Shown here piece by piece: positions 1 to 8,133 of a stretch of DNA of 64,000 nt. The stretch comes from Neptunomonas phycophila (lineage in GTDB: Bacteria; Pseudomonadota; Gammaproteobacteria; Pseudomonadales; Balneatricaceae). The stretch spans positions 2,170,001 through 2,234,000 of the forward strand of contig NZ_MRCI01000001.1 in assembly GCF_001922575.1 (NCBI RefSeq). Direction: 5' to 3'. The notes beneath the pieces were generated by a model. That model saw only the letters and a list, made by a program, of their open reading frames with translations. It was not told the origin of the DNA and did not search any database. How positions within the stretch are numbered: the first letter of the stretch is position 1; each line of letters starts with the position of its first letter. A program made the position numbers and the translations under genes.

Positions 1-19
1 TTCCTAGCGATGGAAGACT

Positions 20-1048
20 ATGAAAAAGCAAATTAGCGCTGGATTATTAGCCATATTACCTGCGATTAGCTATGCCGCTGATCCATGGACATTTAATACC
101 TACTTTGAAAACGACCTATTTGATGGTACTGATCAAAGTTATACCAACGGCATTCGTTTTTCATGGGTATCGCCCGACCTCGACAACTACCTTTTAGATG
201 AGCGTATCCCACTTTGGCTGCGGCGCATCAACGCACAATTTAGCCCCCTATACCCCGTTACAGAAAGCTACACAGATAATGTCCAAAGAAAGCTCATTTT
301 TACCATTGGCCAAGAGATGTATACGCCAACGGATAAAAAACGCAAAACAGTCGATCCTGACGACCGCCCTTTTGCCGGTTGGCTTTATGCTGGATTTGGT
401 TATCACGCCAAAACTGATAACAAAATGAACTCAGTTGAGGTCAACTTAGGCGTAGTAGGCCCTGCCTCCTACGCCCATGAAACACAAGATTTTATCCACG
501 ACCTAAGAGGCATAGAAACCTTCCAAGGTTGGGATAACCAATTGCGTAACGAGCTAGGCATACAAGTTGTTTATGAGCACAAGCATCGCTTATACAAAAA
601 CACTTTGCATAACGATATCAGCTACGACTTTATTACCCATGCGGGCGGCAGTGTAGGTAACGTTGCAACCTACGGCAACCTAGGCGCTGAATACCGAATT
701 GGTTGGAACCTCCCTGATGACTTTGGTACATCAGCCTTGCGTCCTGGTGGCGATAACAGCGCACCGGGAAACAGTGACCCTCGACTGCGTTATGAAGGTC
801 GCGGTATTCATGGCTTTGTATCGATTGATGCGCGCGCAGTTTTACACAACATCTTTTTAGATGGAAATACCTTCACGGATAGTCACTCAGTTGACAAAGA
901 GTATTTTGTAGCCGACGCGGCCATCGGTGTGTCGGCAATCTATGATCGTTGGAAGATATCGTACGCGCATGTTCACCGCACAAAAGAGTTCAGGTCTCAG
1001 AAAAAACCACAACGTTTTGGTTCTATTAGCGTTTCTTATTCCTATTAA
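20..1048 (+). CDS. LpxR-family (DUF2219) outer-membrane lipid A deacylase
   Basis: A 342-residue secreted beta-barrel protein of the LpxR/DUF2219 family. Characterised members remove the 3'-acyloxyacyl chain of lipid A in the outer membrane. A signal peptide ends near residue 20 (SYAA). The family's opening motif ENDLF (N31, D32) is followed by GTDQSYTNGIRFSW. A GW-NQL-NE segment follows a histidine-bearing stretch near residue 160, where the family keeps its active site. The C-terminus alternates like a barrel strand and ends in an aromatic residue (YSY). It appears monocistronic. Family assignment is firm; deacylase activity on this organism's lipid A is inference. Confidence 0.87.
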   Translation: MKKQISAGLLAILPAISYAADPWTFNTYFENDLFDGTDQSYTNGIRFSWVSPDLDNYLLDERIPLWLRRINAQFSPLYPVTESYTDNVQRKLIFTIGQEMYTPTDKKRKTVDPDDRPFAGWLYAGFGYHAKTDNKMNSVEVNLGVVGPASYAHETQDFIHDLRGIETFQGWDNQLRNELGIQVVYEHKHRLYKNTLHNDISYDFITHAGGSVGNVATYGNLGAEYRIGWNLPDDFGTSALRPGGDNSAPGNSDPRLRYEGRGIHGFVSIDARAVLHNIFLDGNTFTDSHSVDKEYFVADAAIGVSAIYDRWKISYAHVHRTKEFRSQKKPQRFGSISVSYSY

Positions 1049-1078
1049 GTGAAAAGATACGCTCTACACTACCTTCTA

Positions 1079-1209
1079 TTTTTTTGCGGCTGATAATTCA
1101 AAAACTGCCGCAAAAAACCTTTAAATTCAATCAGTAGGCACCTAGAAGCAAACTCAGATCTATTTTTCCTTTCTAAAATTCCAGGAAACAAAAGTTTCCT
1201 ATAGGAAAT
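1079..1209. repeat. Two inverted repeats in the gcvP leader region
   Basis: Arms TTTTTTGCGGC (1079-1090, with one extra T) and GCCGCAAAAAA (1107-1117) form a long inverted repeat with its A/T runs on the wrong side for a terminator. Downstream, AGGAAAC (1183-1189) can pair with GTTTCCT (1194-1200). That second arm can alternatively pair with AGGAAAT (1203-1209). These are mutually exclusive hairpins. Function unknown; an operator or a leader structure of gcvP are both possible. Confidence 0.4.
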
Positions 1210-1312
1210 TTCTACTTTTTTACCATACATCCGCCTGCGGTTTTGCGCTATCATTGGCCCAATTTCGTATCGCTAATCAGCGGCTATCAGACCCAGTCAG
1301 GATTCAATACTC

Positions 1313-4207
1313 ATGAGCGAAACCTCCCGTCCGTTAACTGACCTGCAGAACCGATCTGCTTTCATCGAACGCCACATAGGCCCATCGCACGACGAACGCG
1401 ATGCCATGTTAAGCGAATTAGGCGTAGATACGCTGGATACCCTCATTGATCAGACAGTACCCGGTAGTATCCGAGTGAAAACCCCTATTCCACTAGATAC
1501 ACCACGGACGGAAGTTGAAGCACTGGGTTACCTTAAAGCAGTCGCGAGCAAAAATGTAATTAATCGTTCTTTGATTGGCATGGGCTACACTGACACCATT
1601 ACACCTAACGTCATTCTACGTAATGTATTGGAAAACCCAGGTTGGTACACAGCGTACACACCTTATCAACCTGAAGTATCACAAGGTCGCTTAGAAGCCA
1701 TCCTAAACTACCAACAGATGGTATTAGATTTAACAGGCTTAGACTTAGCTAACGCCTCCTTGCTTGATGAATCAACCGCCGCGGCCGAAGCGATGACATT
1801 GTGCAAACGCATGTCTAAAGCGAAGCGCAGCAACCTCTTTTTGGTTGATGAAAACCTACACCCACAAAACATCGACGTTATCCAAACACGCGCTGAGCCG
1901 CTAGGTTATGACGTGATCGTTGGTGACTTAAACACCTTATTAGACGAGCACGAACCTTTTGGTGTTGTAGCTCAATACCCCGGCACTCACGGTCAAGTCA
2001 TCGACCTAACCAGCCTCATTGAAAAAACGCATGACAAAAAAGCGCTCTTTTGTGCTGCCGCGGATATTATGAGCCTAGTTATGCTCAAGTCACCTGGTGA
2101 AATGGGGGCCGATGTAGTCTTTGGCTCAGCACAACGCTTTGGTGTTCCTATGGGGTATGGTGGTCCACATGCCGCATTTTTCGCGACTCGCGATGCCTAC
2201 AAGCGCTCTGTTCCTGGCCGTATTATTGGTGTCTCAGTGGATACGCGTGGCAAAAAAGCATTGCGTATGGCCATGCAAACACGTGAGCAACATATCCGCC
2301 GAGAGAAAGCGACATCGAACATCTGTACCGCGCAAGTATTGCTAGCTAACATGGCTGGTTTTTACGCGACGTACCACGGACCTGAAGGCCTTAAAACCAT
2401 TGCGCAACGTATCCACCGTTACACGGATATTTTGGCAAGCGGCCTAGAAAATAAAGGTATCAAGCTGGTTAACAGTACATGGTTCGATACCCTCACCATC
2501 GATTTAGGTGCTAACCGAGACGCAGTTTACGGCAAGCTACTGGATGCAGGCATCAATACACGTAAAGTAAATGATACCCAGCTAGGCATGACGTTTGACG
2601 AGCGTACAGACGATGCTCTTATCCTAGACTTATTCGCTACCATCATTGGTGCAGATCATGGCCTATCGGTTGAAGCCCTTGATAAAGCTCGTGACTCAAT
2701 CCCAGCCGAATGTGTTCGCCAATCAGCCATACTGACGCATCCTGTTTTCAACAGCTATCACAGCGAAACAGAAATGTTGCGTTATCTAAAGCAGCTTGAA
2801 AATAAAGATATCTCTCTGGCAAATAGCATGATCGCCCTCGGCTCTTGCACCATGAAGCTAAACGCGACAGCGGAGATGATCCCAGTTACATGGCCTGAGT
2901 TTGCGAATATCCACCCATTCGCACCTCTTGACCAAGCCGCTGGCTACCAACAAATGCTGTCTGAACTGGATGACATGCTAAAAGCGATCACCGGTTTTGA
3001 TCACATCTGCATGCAACCTAACTCAGGCGCACAAGGCGAATACGCAGGCTTGCTAGCCATCCGTAACTTCCACTTTGCCAATGGCGATCATCATCGCAAC
3101 ATCTGCTTGATCCCTTCATCAGCACACGGCACAAACCCTGCTTCTGCTGCATTGGCGGATATGAAAGTGATTGTTGTTGCCTGCGATGAAAAAGGTAACG
3201 TCGATATCGACGATCTGCGCGCTAAAGCCGAGCAACACAAAGATGACCTTAGCTGCTTGATGATTACCTACCCATCAACACACGGTGTTTATGAAGAAGG
3301 AATCCGCGACATTTGCCAAATTATCCATGATAACGGTGGCCAAGTGTACATGGACGGCGCAAACTTAAACGCGCAAGTGGGCATCTCCCAACCGGGTGAA
3401 ATCGGTGCAGACGTCTCACACATGAACCTGCACAAAACTTTCTGTATCCCACACGGTGGCGGCGGCCCTGGTATGGGTCCTATCGGTGTTAAAGCACATT
3501 TAGCGCCTTTCGTTGCGAACCACGCCGTACAAACCATTTCAGGTGGCCCGAAAGCCGGTAATGGTGCCGTTTCAGCAGCACCATGGGGCAGCGCAAGTAT
3601 CCTACCAATCTCATGGATGTACATCAAAATGATGGGTGGCGAGGGCCAACGCCTAGCGACTGAATACGCTATTTTGAATGCTAACTACTTAGCTAAAAAA
3701 TTAGCTGAGCACTACCCTGTTCTTTACACTGGCCGTAATGATCGCGTAGCGCACGAGTGCATCATCGACCTGCGCCCATTGAAGGAAGCATCCGGTATCA
3801 GCGAAGAAGACGTCGCTAAACGCCTGATGGATTTCGGTTTCCACGCGCCGACTATGTCGTTCCCTGTACCGGGCACACTCATGATCGAGCCGACCGAGTC
3901 CGAATCAAAAGCCGAACTCGACCGCTTTATCGAAGCCATGGCACAAATCCGCAGCGAAATTGCCCAAGTCGAACACGGTGAGCTAGACGCCGAAAACAAC
4001 CCACTCAAGCACGCGCCACACACAATGGACGATTTAGTGGACTCAGACTGGAACCGTCCTTACACCCGCGAACAAGCAGTATTCCCAGCACCATTCGTAC
4101 GTATGGGTAAAGTATGGCCAACGGTAAACCGTATCGACAACGTATACGGCGACCGTAACCTGTTCTGCTCGTGTGTGCCTATGGAAGCTTATGACACGGC
4201 TGAGTAA
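1313..4207 (+). CDS. gcvP: Glycine dehydrogenase (decarboxylating), P-protein
   Basis: Full-length 964-residue P-protein of the glycine cleavage system. It decarboxylates glycine with pyridoxal phosphate and passes the aminomethyl group to lipoyl-GcvH. Both homologous halves are present. The C-terminal half carries the PLP lysine in HLNLHKTF-type context ([18 protein letters not shown]708). The ATG start is preceded by AGGA at a usable distance. Neither gcvT nor gcvH is adjacent, so the other subunits must be encoded elsewhere. I saw no glycine riboswitch in the 264-base leader. A GC-rich hairpin with T-run follows the stop. Confidence 0.97.
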   Translation: MSETSRPLTDLQNRSAFIERHIGPSHDERDAMLSELGVDTLDTLIDQTVPGSIRVKTPIPLDTPRTEVEALGYLKAVASKNVINRSLIGMGYTDTITPNVILRNVLENPGWYTAYTPYQPEVSQGRLEAILNYQQMVLDLTGLDLANASLLDESTAAAEAMTLCKRMSKAKRSNLFLVDENLHPQNIDVIQTRAEPLGYDVIVGDLNTLLDEHEPFGVVAQYPGTHGQVIDLTSLIEKTHDKKALFCAAADIMSLVMLKSPGEMGADVVFGSAQRFGVPMGYGGPHAAFFATRDAYKRSVPGRIIGVSVDTRGKKALRMAMQTREQHIRREKATSNICTAQVLLANMAGFYATYHGPEGLKTIAQRIHRYTDILASGLENKGIKLVNSTWFDTLTIDLGANRDAVYGKLLDAGINTRKVNDTQLGMTFDERTDDALILDLFATIIGADHGLSVEALDKARDSIPAECVRQSAILTHPVFNSYHSETEMLRYLKQLENKDISLANSMIALGSCTMKLNATAEMIPVTWPEFANIHPFAPLDQAAGYQQMLSELDDMLKAITGFDHICMQPNSGAQGEYAGLLAIRNFHFANGDHHRNICLIPSSAHGTNPASAALADMKVIVVACDEKGNVDIDDLRAKAEQHKDDLSCLMITYPSTHGVYEEGIRDICQIIHDNGGQVYMDGANLNAQVGISQPGEIGADVSHMNLHKTFCIPHGGGGPGMGPIGVKAHLAPFVANHAVQTISGGPKAGNGAVSAAPWGSASILPISWMYIKMMGGEGQRLATEYAILNANYLAKKLAEHYPVLYTGRNDRVAHECIIDLRPLKEASGISEEDVAKRLMDFGFHAPTMSFPVPGTLMIEPTESESKAELDRFIEAMAQIRSEIAQVEHGELDAENNPLKHAPHTMDDLVDSDWNRPYTREQAVFPAPFVRMGKVWPTVNRIDNVYGDRNLFCSCVPMEAYDTAE

Positions 4208-4245
4208 TGATTAACCCAACCACTGGTTAAATCATATTTGATGAA

Positions 4246-4278
4246 AAAGAGCTGCCCCAATAGGTGGCTCTTTATCAT
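4246..4278 (+). terminator. Intrinsic terminator of gcvP
   Basis: GAGCTGCC and GGTGGCTC pair through G-U wobbles around a short loop and are followed by a T-rich tail (TTTATCATTT), about 40 bases after the gcvP stop. Confidence 0.6.
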
Positions 4279-4445
4279 TTCAGGCCAATAAAGCGCAGAG
4301 AGGTCTTATGATGAATGACTCTCAATAATTTGATCCGAACTGCACACAGATCTGGGGCTATTGGGTGTTAATACTCCACAAGAATTAAATAAAAAATACA
4401 TTGAGCAAATTTAGCGAAAAAAATTCATTGATAGAAACTTATTTT

Positions 4446-4473
4446 AAAAAGCTGCTCAATTGCGCAGCTTTTT
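4446..4473 (+). terminator. Orphan intrinsic terminator
   Basis: Perfect 10-bp stem AAAAAGCTGC / GCAGCTTTTT with an 8-base loop. It follows a coding-like relic rather than an intact gene, suggesting that a gene once ended here. It can act on both strands. Confidence 0.7.
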
Positions 4474-4819
4474 AATTACCTGTTGCTTTTCCCATTGAGT
4501 GTAAGTACGTGATCATCAAACATCCTACCTATGCGCCTTCCATACATAATGTATTTATATCTAGACAAGAACAAAAAAATTAGGATAATCAATAACCTGT
4601 GTTATTCACTGGACGTGTTAGCACAGTGGTTTACGGTTGTTTAAAGTGATAAACATGTGCCAGATTTTTCTTTTTATTTAAAAAAGCCTATCTGCATCAA
4701 GAAGCTATAGGATTTACTTGACTATCAAATCAAGTTTTAAATTCTCGTTTTTACACCAGCCATATTCCGAATAAAAAAAGTAAAAAATATAACTTGTTAG
4801 TATTTAAATAGGGAAAATT

Positions 4820-5677
4820 ATGAAAAAGGTAGTTTTTTTACTCTCAGGTGCAATGGCGGCTCTATCTATGAATGTCATGGCGCTCTCTAATGATCACACC
4901 AACGTTTCGGACGATATTGTTGCTCAACAACGAGCTAACCTTGCTAAAAACACCCAAGGCAAAGGTTTTGGCCCACAATCACCACGCAATATTGAAGCGG
5001 CCGCAGGCACAAACCCTGTAGTGTTCAATAAAGCCCCGGCTTACACCCAAATGAACTTGTGTAATATCCATATGCACAAAAATGCAGAGCATGCCGGCGG
5101 TGAGTTTTCTAAATTTGCAGGTAACGGCGATGGTATGGGCTACCAAACCGGTTATGTCTATTCGGGGACGTTAACTAAGAGTGAGTCTAAGCCGTTAAAC
5201 CAAGCGGTTTGTCGTAGTGAGCACGGCGGCTTACAAACAGGCGATACGATTGAAGTTCACTATGTGCACTCTAGCGCTCAAGTTACACCTGGAGCAACTC
5301 TTGGTGCCTGCCTTAGTGACTCAATCAAAAATCCTCAATTCCGTGTTGAAACTCAAGTATTTGTTCTGGTCAATGACGACAAAGCATTGGATTTTGGCGA
5401 GTTAACACAGCACAGTGTTAGCAATGGGTATCAGCAAGCGCTCAACATTCCTAACAACACAGGCACCCCAATTGAGTACGCAGGCTCAACAACAGGGCCG
5501 AAATACAACGAAGCAGGCTCCCCTTTCCAAGTCACTTGGAGCGTAAGACCAAAAGTCGCTAAAGTGGATATCAACACAGTAGGTAAATGGTGTGAAGGCA
5601 ATACCTTCGAAGAAGATCACGCTCACGGTGTTCGTAACCTAGTAACTAACCCAGATCTACTCTCTCCTATGCAGTAA
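4820..5677 (+). CDS. Delta-class carbonic anhydrase, secreted
   Basis: A 285-residue exported protein that I assign to the delta-class (diatom TWCA1-like, CA_like) carbonic anhydrases, which interconvert CO2 and bicarbonate. A signal peptide runs to about residue 21 (VMA-LS). The family hallmark CNIHMHKNAEH supplies H84, H86 and H91; HYVH adds H147 and H150. The first two histidines of the hallmark and one of the later ones would be the expected metal ligands. Cysteines 81, 131 and 164, plus one near the C-terminus, could form disulfides, fitting a periplasmic location. The gene stands alone with an RBS (AGGGAAAAT, with AGGG about 8 bases before the ATG) and its own terminator. The class call rests on motif recognition; activity is untested. 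Confidence 0.8.
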   Translation: MKKVVFLLSGAMAALSMNVMALSNDHTNVSDDIVAQQRANLAKNTQGKGFGPQSPRNIEAAAGTNPVVFNKAPAYTQMNLCNIHMHKNAEHAGGEFSKFAGNGDGMGYQTGYVYSGTLTKSESKPLNQAVCRSEHGGLQTGDTIEVHYVHSSAQVTPGATLGACLSDSIKNPQFRVETQVFVLVNDDKALDFGELTQHSVSNGYQQALNIPNNTGTPIEYAGSTTGPKYNEAGSPFQVTWSVRPKVAKVDINTVGKWCEGNTFEEDHAHGVRNLVTNPDLLSPMQ

Positions 5678-5701
5678 TCGATACTATTATTAAATAGCTA
5701 T

Positions 5702-5729
5702 TAGCCGCTCATCTGTGCGGCTATTTTTT
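5702..5729 (+). terminator. Intrinsic terminator of the carbonic anhydrase gene
   Basis: TAGCCGC pairs with GCGGCTA across an 8-base loop and is followed directly by six T residues. Confidence 0.8.
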
Positions 5730-5881
5730 GGTCCCATCCTTGTCTATCACACCGCTGCTACGTACCTATTATCGCAAGCGACCTCTTAACAGCAGACGTT
5801 TGCTAGCCCATTCCACCACTCTTATCCTGCTAATGGTTTTTCGTGATAAGCTGCCATGGAACCTTTAATTTGAAATAAGCC

Positions 5882-7057
5882 ATGACACATCTCGTTCTCC
5901 TTGGCGCAGGCCATGCGCACTTATTCGTTTTACAGCAACTACTATCGACACTCCGGAACACGCCAGACATCTGCAAGGTGACTCTTATTTCTCCTCAACG
6001 ATGGCAATTCTACTCAGGGATGATACCGGGATGGATAGAAGGCATTTACTCCATAGACCAGTGCCGGATAAATATTAAAAATCTACTAAAAGGATCTGAT
6101 ATACGCTTCGTAGAATTAGACGCCGTTGGCATCGACCCAGATGCAAAAACGATCCAACTCAGCGATGCAAGCTCGGTTCATTACGATTTACTATCTATCG
6201 ATATAGGGAGCGGAGTAAGGTCTATACCGGCGTCCGATGGTGCTCAGAGCGCTTATCAATTTATGAACATTAAACCGCTCGCTCGATTTTGTGATCAATG
6301 GCACACTTTTATTGAAACAACTGCACAAACGAAAAACACCGCCATCAAACTCGCGGTCATAGGCGGTGGAGCTGCCGGTGTTGAGCTGGCATTCGCTGCA
6401 AATGCTCGTCTTAAGCAGCTCAGCCCAAACAATAAAGTGACACTGGTAACTGGTCAGCAGGGAGTCTTGCCTAACTTTTCTAGGATGACGCGCTGGCTAA
6501 CCCATCGCCAACTCAGAGAGCAATCAATAACCGTATTGAAAGGCCATGCCAAGTCCTCAGACAAAGGTTTGATGGTTAATGACAAAATACAGCGCGGTGT
6601 AGATTGCGTGCTCACTGCAACCGGTGCCTGTGCCCTACCTTGGCTTACCCAAACAAAGCTACAACTTGCAGAGAATGGGTATATAGCTGTTGATGAGTAT
6701 CATCGTAGCCTTTCGCACCCAACCATATTCGCAGCCGGCGACACCTGTAGTCGCCTTAACTCTCCCCTTAAACGGTCTGGAGTTCATGCCGTAAGAGCAG
6801 GTCCAATACTCGCGCATAATCTTTTATCTTGTATTAAAGCGAATGCGGCTTCGCTTGAGGGCTCTGCGGGTAAAGCCCTGCCGTTAACACTTAAAGCTTT
6901 TAAGCCTCGCCGACACTCACTTTTCTTGCTTGCTAGCGGCCGACGCCACGCCATTGGCTCTTGGGGGCCATTTACTGTTGCAGGACGTTGGGTATGGCGA
7001 TGGAAAGATAGCATTGACCAACGCTTCATTCATTCATTTAGTTATGACGCCGAATAA
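5882..7057 (+). CDS. FAD/NAD(P)-binding oxidoreductase, SelD-N-terminal-like
   Basis: A 391-residue flavoprotein of the pyridine nucleotide-disulfide / NDH-2-like superfamily. The FAD-binding segment is LLGAGHAH (residues 6-13), the NAD(P) site is GGGAAGVE (161-168), and a second FAD contact is FAAGDTC (283-289). The sequence, including the C-terminal PRRHSLFLLASGRRHAIGSWG...WRWKD block, resembles the flavoprotein domain fused to the N-terminus of selenophosphate synthetase in many marine bacteria. Here it stands alone without SelD. It is the first gene of the arsenosugar-type cluster, 114 bases before arsS. The substrate is unknown; a redox role in arsenic or selenium chemistry is inference. 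Confidence 0.75.
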   Translation: MTHLVLLGAGHAHLFVLQQLLSTLRNTPDICKVTLISPQRWQFYSGMIPGWIEGIYSIDQCRINIKNLLKGSDIRFVELDAVGIDPDAKTIQLSDASSVHYDLLSIDIGSGVRSIPASDGAQSAYQFMNIKPLARFCDQWHTFIETTAQTKNTAIKLAVIGGGAAGVELAFAANARLKQLSPNNKVTLVTGQQGVLPNFSRMTRWLTHRQLREQSITVLKGHAKSSDKGLMVNDKIQRGVDCVLTATGACALPWLTQTKLQLAENGYIAVDEYHRSLSHPTIFAAGDTCSRLNSPLKRSGVHAVRAGPILAHNLLSCIKANAASLEGSAGKALPLTLKAFKPRRHSLFLLASGRRHAIGSWGPFTVAGRWVWRWKDSIDQRFIHSFSYDAE

Positions 7058-7171
7058 ATTTTTTAAAAAAATTGTAAGGAATCCAACTATCAAGCGACTA
7101 ACTACTATAACTAATACATGAAAGCCTGTTTGATGGCTCGATGTATGACTACTGAATAGGAGCCATTTGAT

Positions 7172-8122
7172 ATGTTAAGCACGATAGAATTACTTGAAGC
7201 GACCGATTTTCCTCCATTACAACGCGATAGATTGGAAACTCTGCAGGTCAATCTTGGTTATCTGTGCAATCAAACGTGCGTGCATTGCCATGTTAATGCA
7301 GGCCCCAATCGAACAGAGATGGTCTCCGATGAACTCATCGAAACCATCATAGAAGTCCTTCAAAAGCATGACATAAAAATTCTTGATTTAACCGGTGGCG
7401 CGCCAGAAATGCACTGGCGCTTTCGCGATTTAGTCTCTCGCGCTACTGCTTTGGGCGTGCAGGTTATCGACCGTTGTAACCTCACAGTGTTGTTTGAAGA
7501 GGACCAAACAGGTCTCGCCGAGTTTTTAGCTCAACATAAAGTCCAAGTCGTGGCGTCTCTTCCTTGTTACTCCCTTGAAAACGTAGATCAACAACGTGGC
7601 AAAGGTGTATTTGACAAAAGCATAGCTGGCCTACAACTACTCAACTCTTTGGGCTACGGAAAACCAGATTCTGGGCTTAGCTTAAATCTCGTCTACAACC
7701 CACAAGGCGCATCACTACCGCCTAATCAAAACGCTCTAGAGGCTGATTTTAAGCGAGAGCTGATGGCTCACTTTGGCATCGTTTTTAATCAGCTGTTTGC
7801 CATCGCCAATATGCCAATTAAGCGCTTTGGATCTATGCTCATTTCAAAAGGTCAATTTGAGCCCTACATGCAACTGCTTAAAGATAACTTTGCAGCCGCT
7901 AATTTACCGGGCGTCATGTGTCGTTCCATGATTAGTGTCGATTGGCAGGGCTATCTCTACGATTGCGACTTCAACCAACAACTCGAGCTAAATTTAGGCG
8001 GAAAGCGTCAGCATTTAAACGATTTACTCGCACAAGATAACTACGACTCACACATTCGTATCGCTGATCATTGTTACGCCTGCACCGCAGGACAAGGCAG
8101 CAGCTGCGGCGGCGCACTTTAG
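7172..8122 (+). CDS. arsS: Arsenosugar biosynthesis-type radical SAM protein ArsS
   Basis: A 316-residue radical SAM/Cys-rich protein (TIGR04167 type). The [4Fe-4S] cluster motif is C32-NQT-C36-VH-C39. A C-terminal Cys-rich (DUF3641-like) domain has C250, C265 and a tail CYACTAGQGSSCGG (C301, C304, C312) that could hold auxiliary clusters. Family members add the 5'-deoxyadenosyl moiety to dimethylarsinite in arsenosugar formation. The start has a good RBS (AGGAG). The stop is TAG, so no selenocysteine extension is implied. It is co-directional with its neighbours, and the next gene starts 11 bases after the stop. Family is sure; arsenic as substrate follows from the family and neighbours. Confidence 0.85.
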   Translation: MLSTIELLEATDFPPLQRDRLETLQVNLGYLCNQTCVHCHVNAGPNRTEMVSDELIETIIEVLQKHDIKILDLTGGAPEMHWRFRDLVSRATALGVQVIDRCNLTVLFEEDQTGLAEFLAQHKVQVVASLPCYSLENVDQQRGKGVFDKSIAGLQLLNSLGYGKPDSGLSLNLVYNPQGASLPPNQNALEADFKRELMAHFGIVFNQLFAIANMPIKRFGSMLISKGQFEPYMQLLKDNFAAANLPGVMCRSMISVDWQGYLYDCDFNQQLELNLGGKRQHLNDLLAQDNYDSHIRIADHCYACTAGQGSSCGGAL

Positions 8123-8133
8123 GAATTTTCCCC

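Larger units (their letters stand above)
4208..4819. other. 612-base intergenic region with terminators, a coding-like relic and a palindrome
   Basis: No intact gene. It holds the gcvP terminator. A 26-codon open stretch without a start (4334-4414) reads like a protein tail (LGLLGVNTPQELNKKYIEQI). A second, perfect terminator hairpin lies at 4446-4473. A 6-bp-arm palindrome ACTTGA-N8-TCAAGT (4716-4735) sits upstream of the carbonic anhydrase gene and may be an operator. Confidence 0.55.

Noticed and set aside
1079-1117. Terminator after the LpxR-like gene
   Set aside because: The T run precedes and the A run follows the GC arms, the reverse of an intrinsic terminator, on either strand.
1069-1254. 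Small minus-strand protein gene before gcvP
   Set aside because: Low-complexity basic product, no ribosome site, and it spans the inverted repeats of the gcvP leader.
1210-1312. Glycine riboswitch upstream of gcvP
   Set aside because: I could not find the conserved aptamer core or a tandem arrangement in the leader.
8105-8125. Selenocysteine extension of ArsS
   Set aside because: Some family members are selenoproteins, but this gene ends in TAG, not TGA, after the usual CGGAL tail.
8071-8133. Longer N-terminus for the TVP38-reductase fusion
   Set aside because: The added 21 residues overlap arsS, are Arg-rich and lack a ribosome site; ATG 8134 has one.
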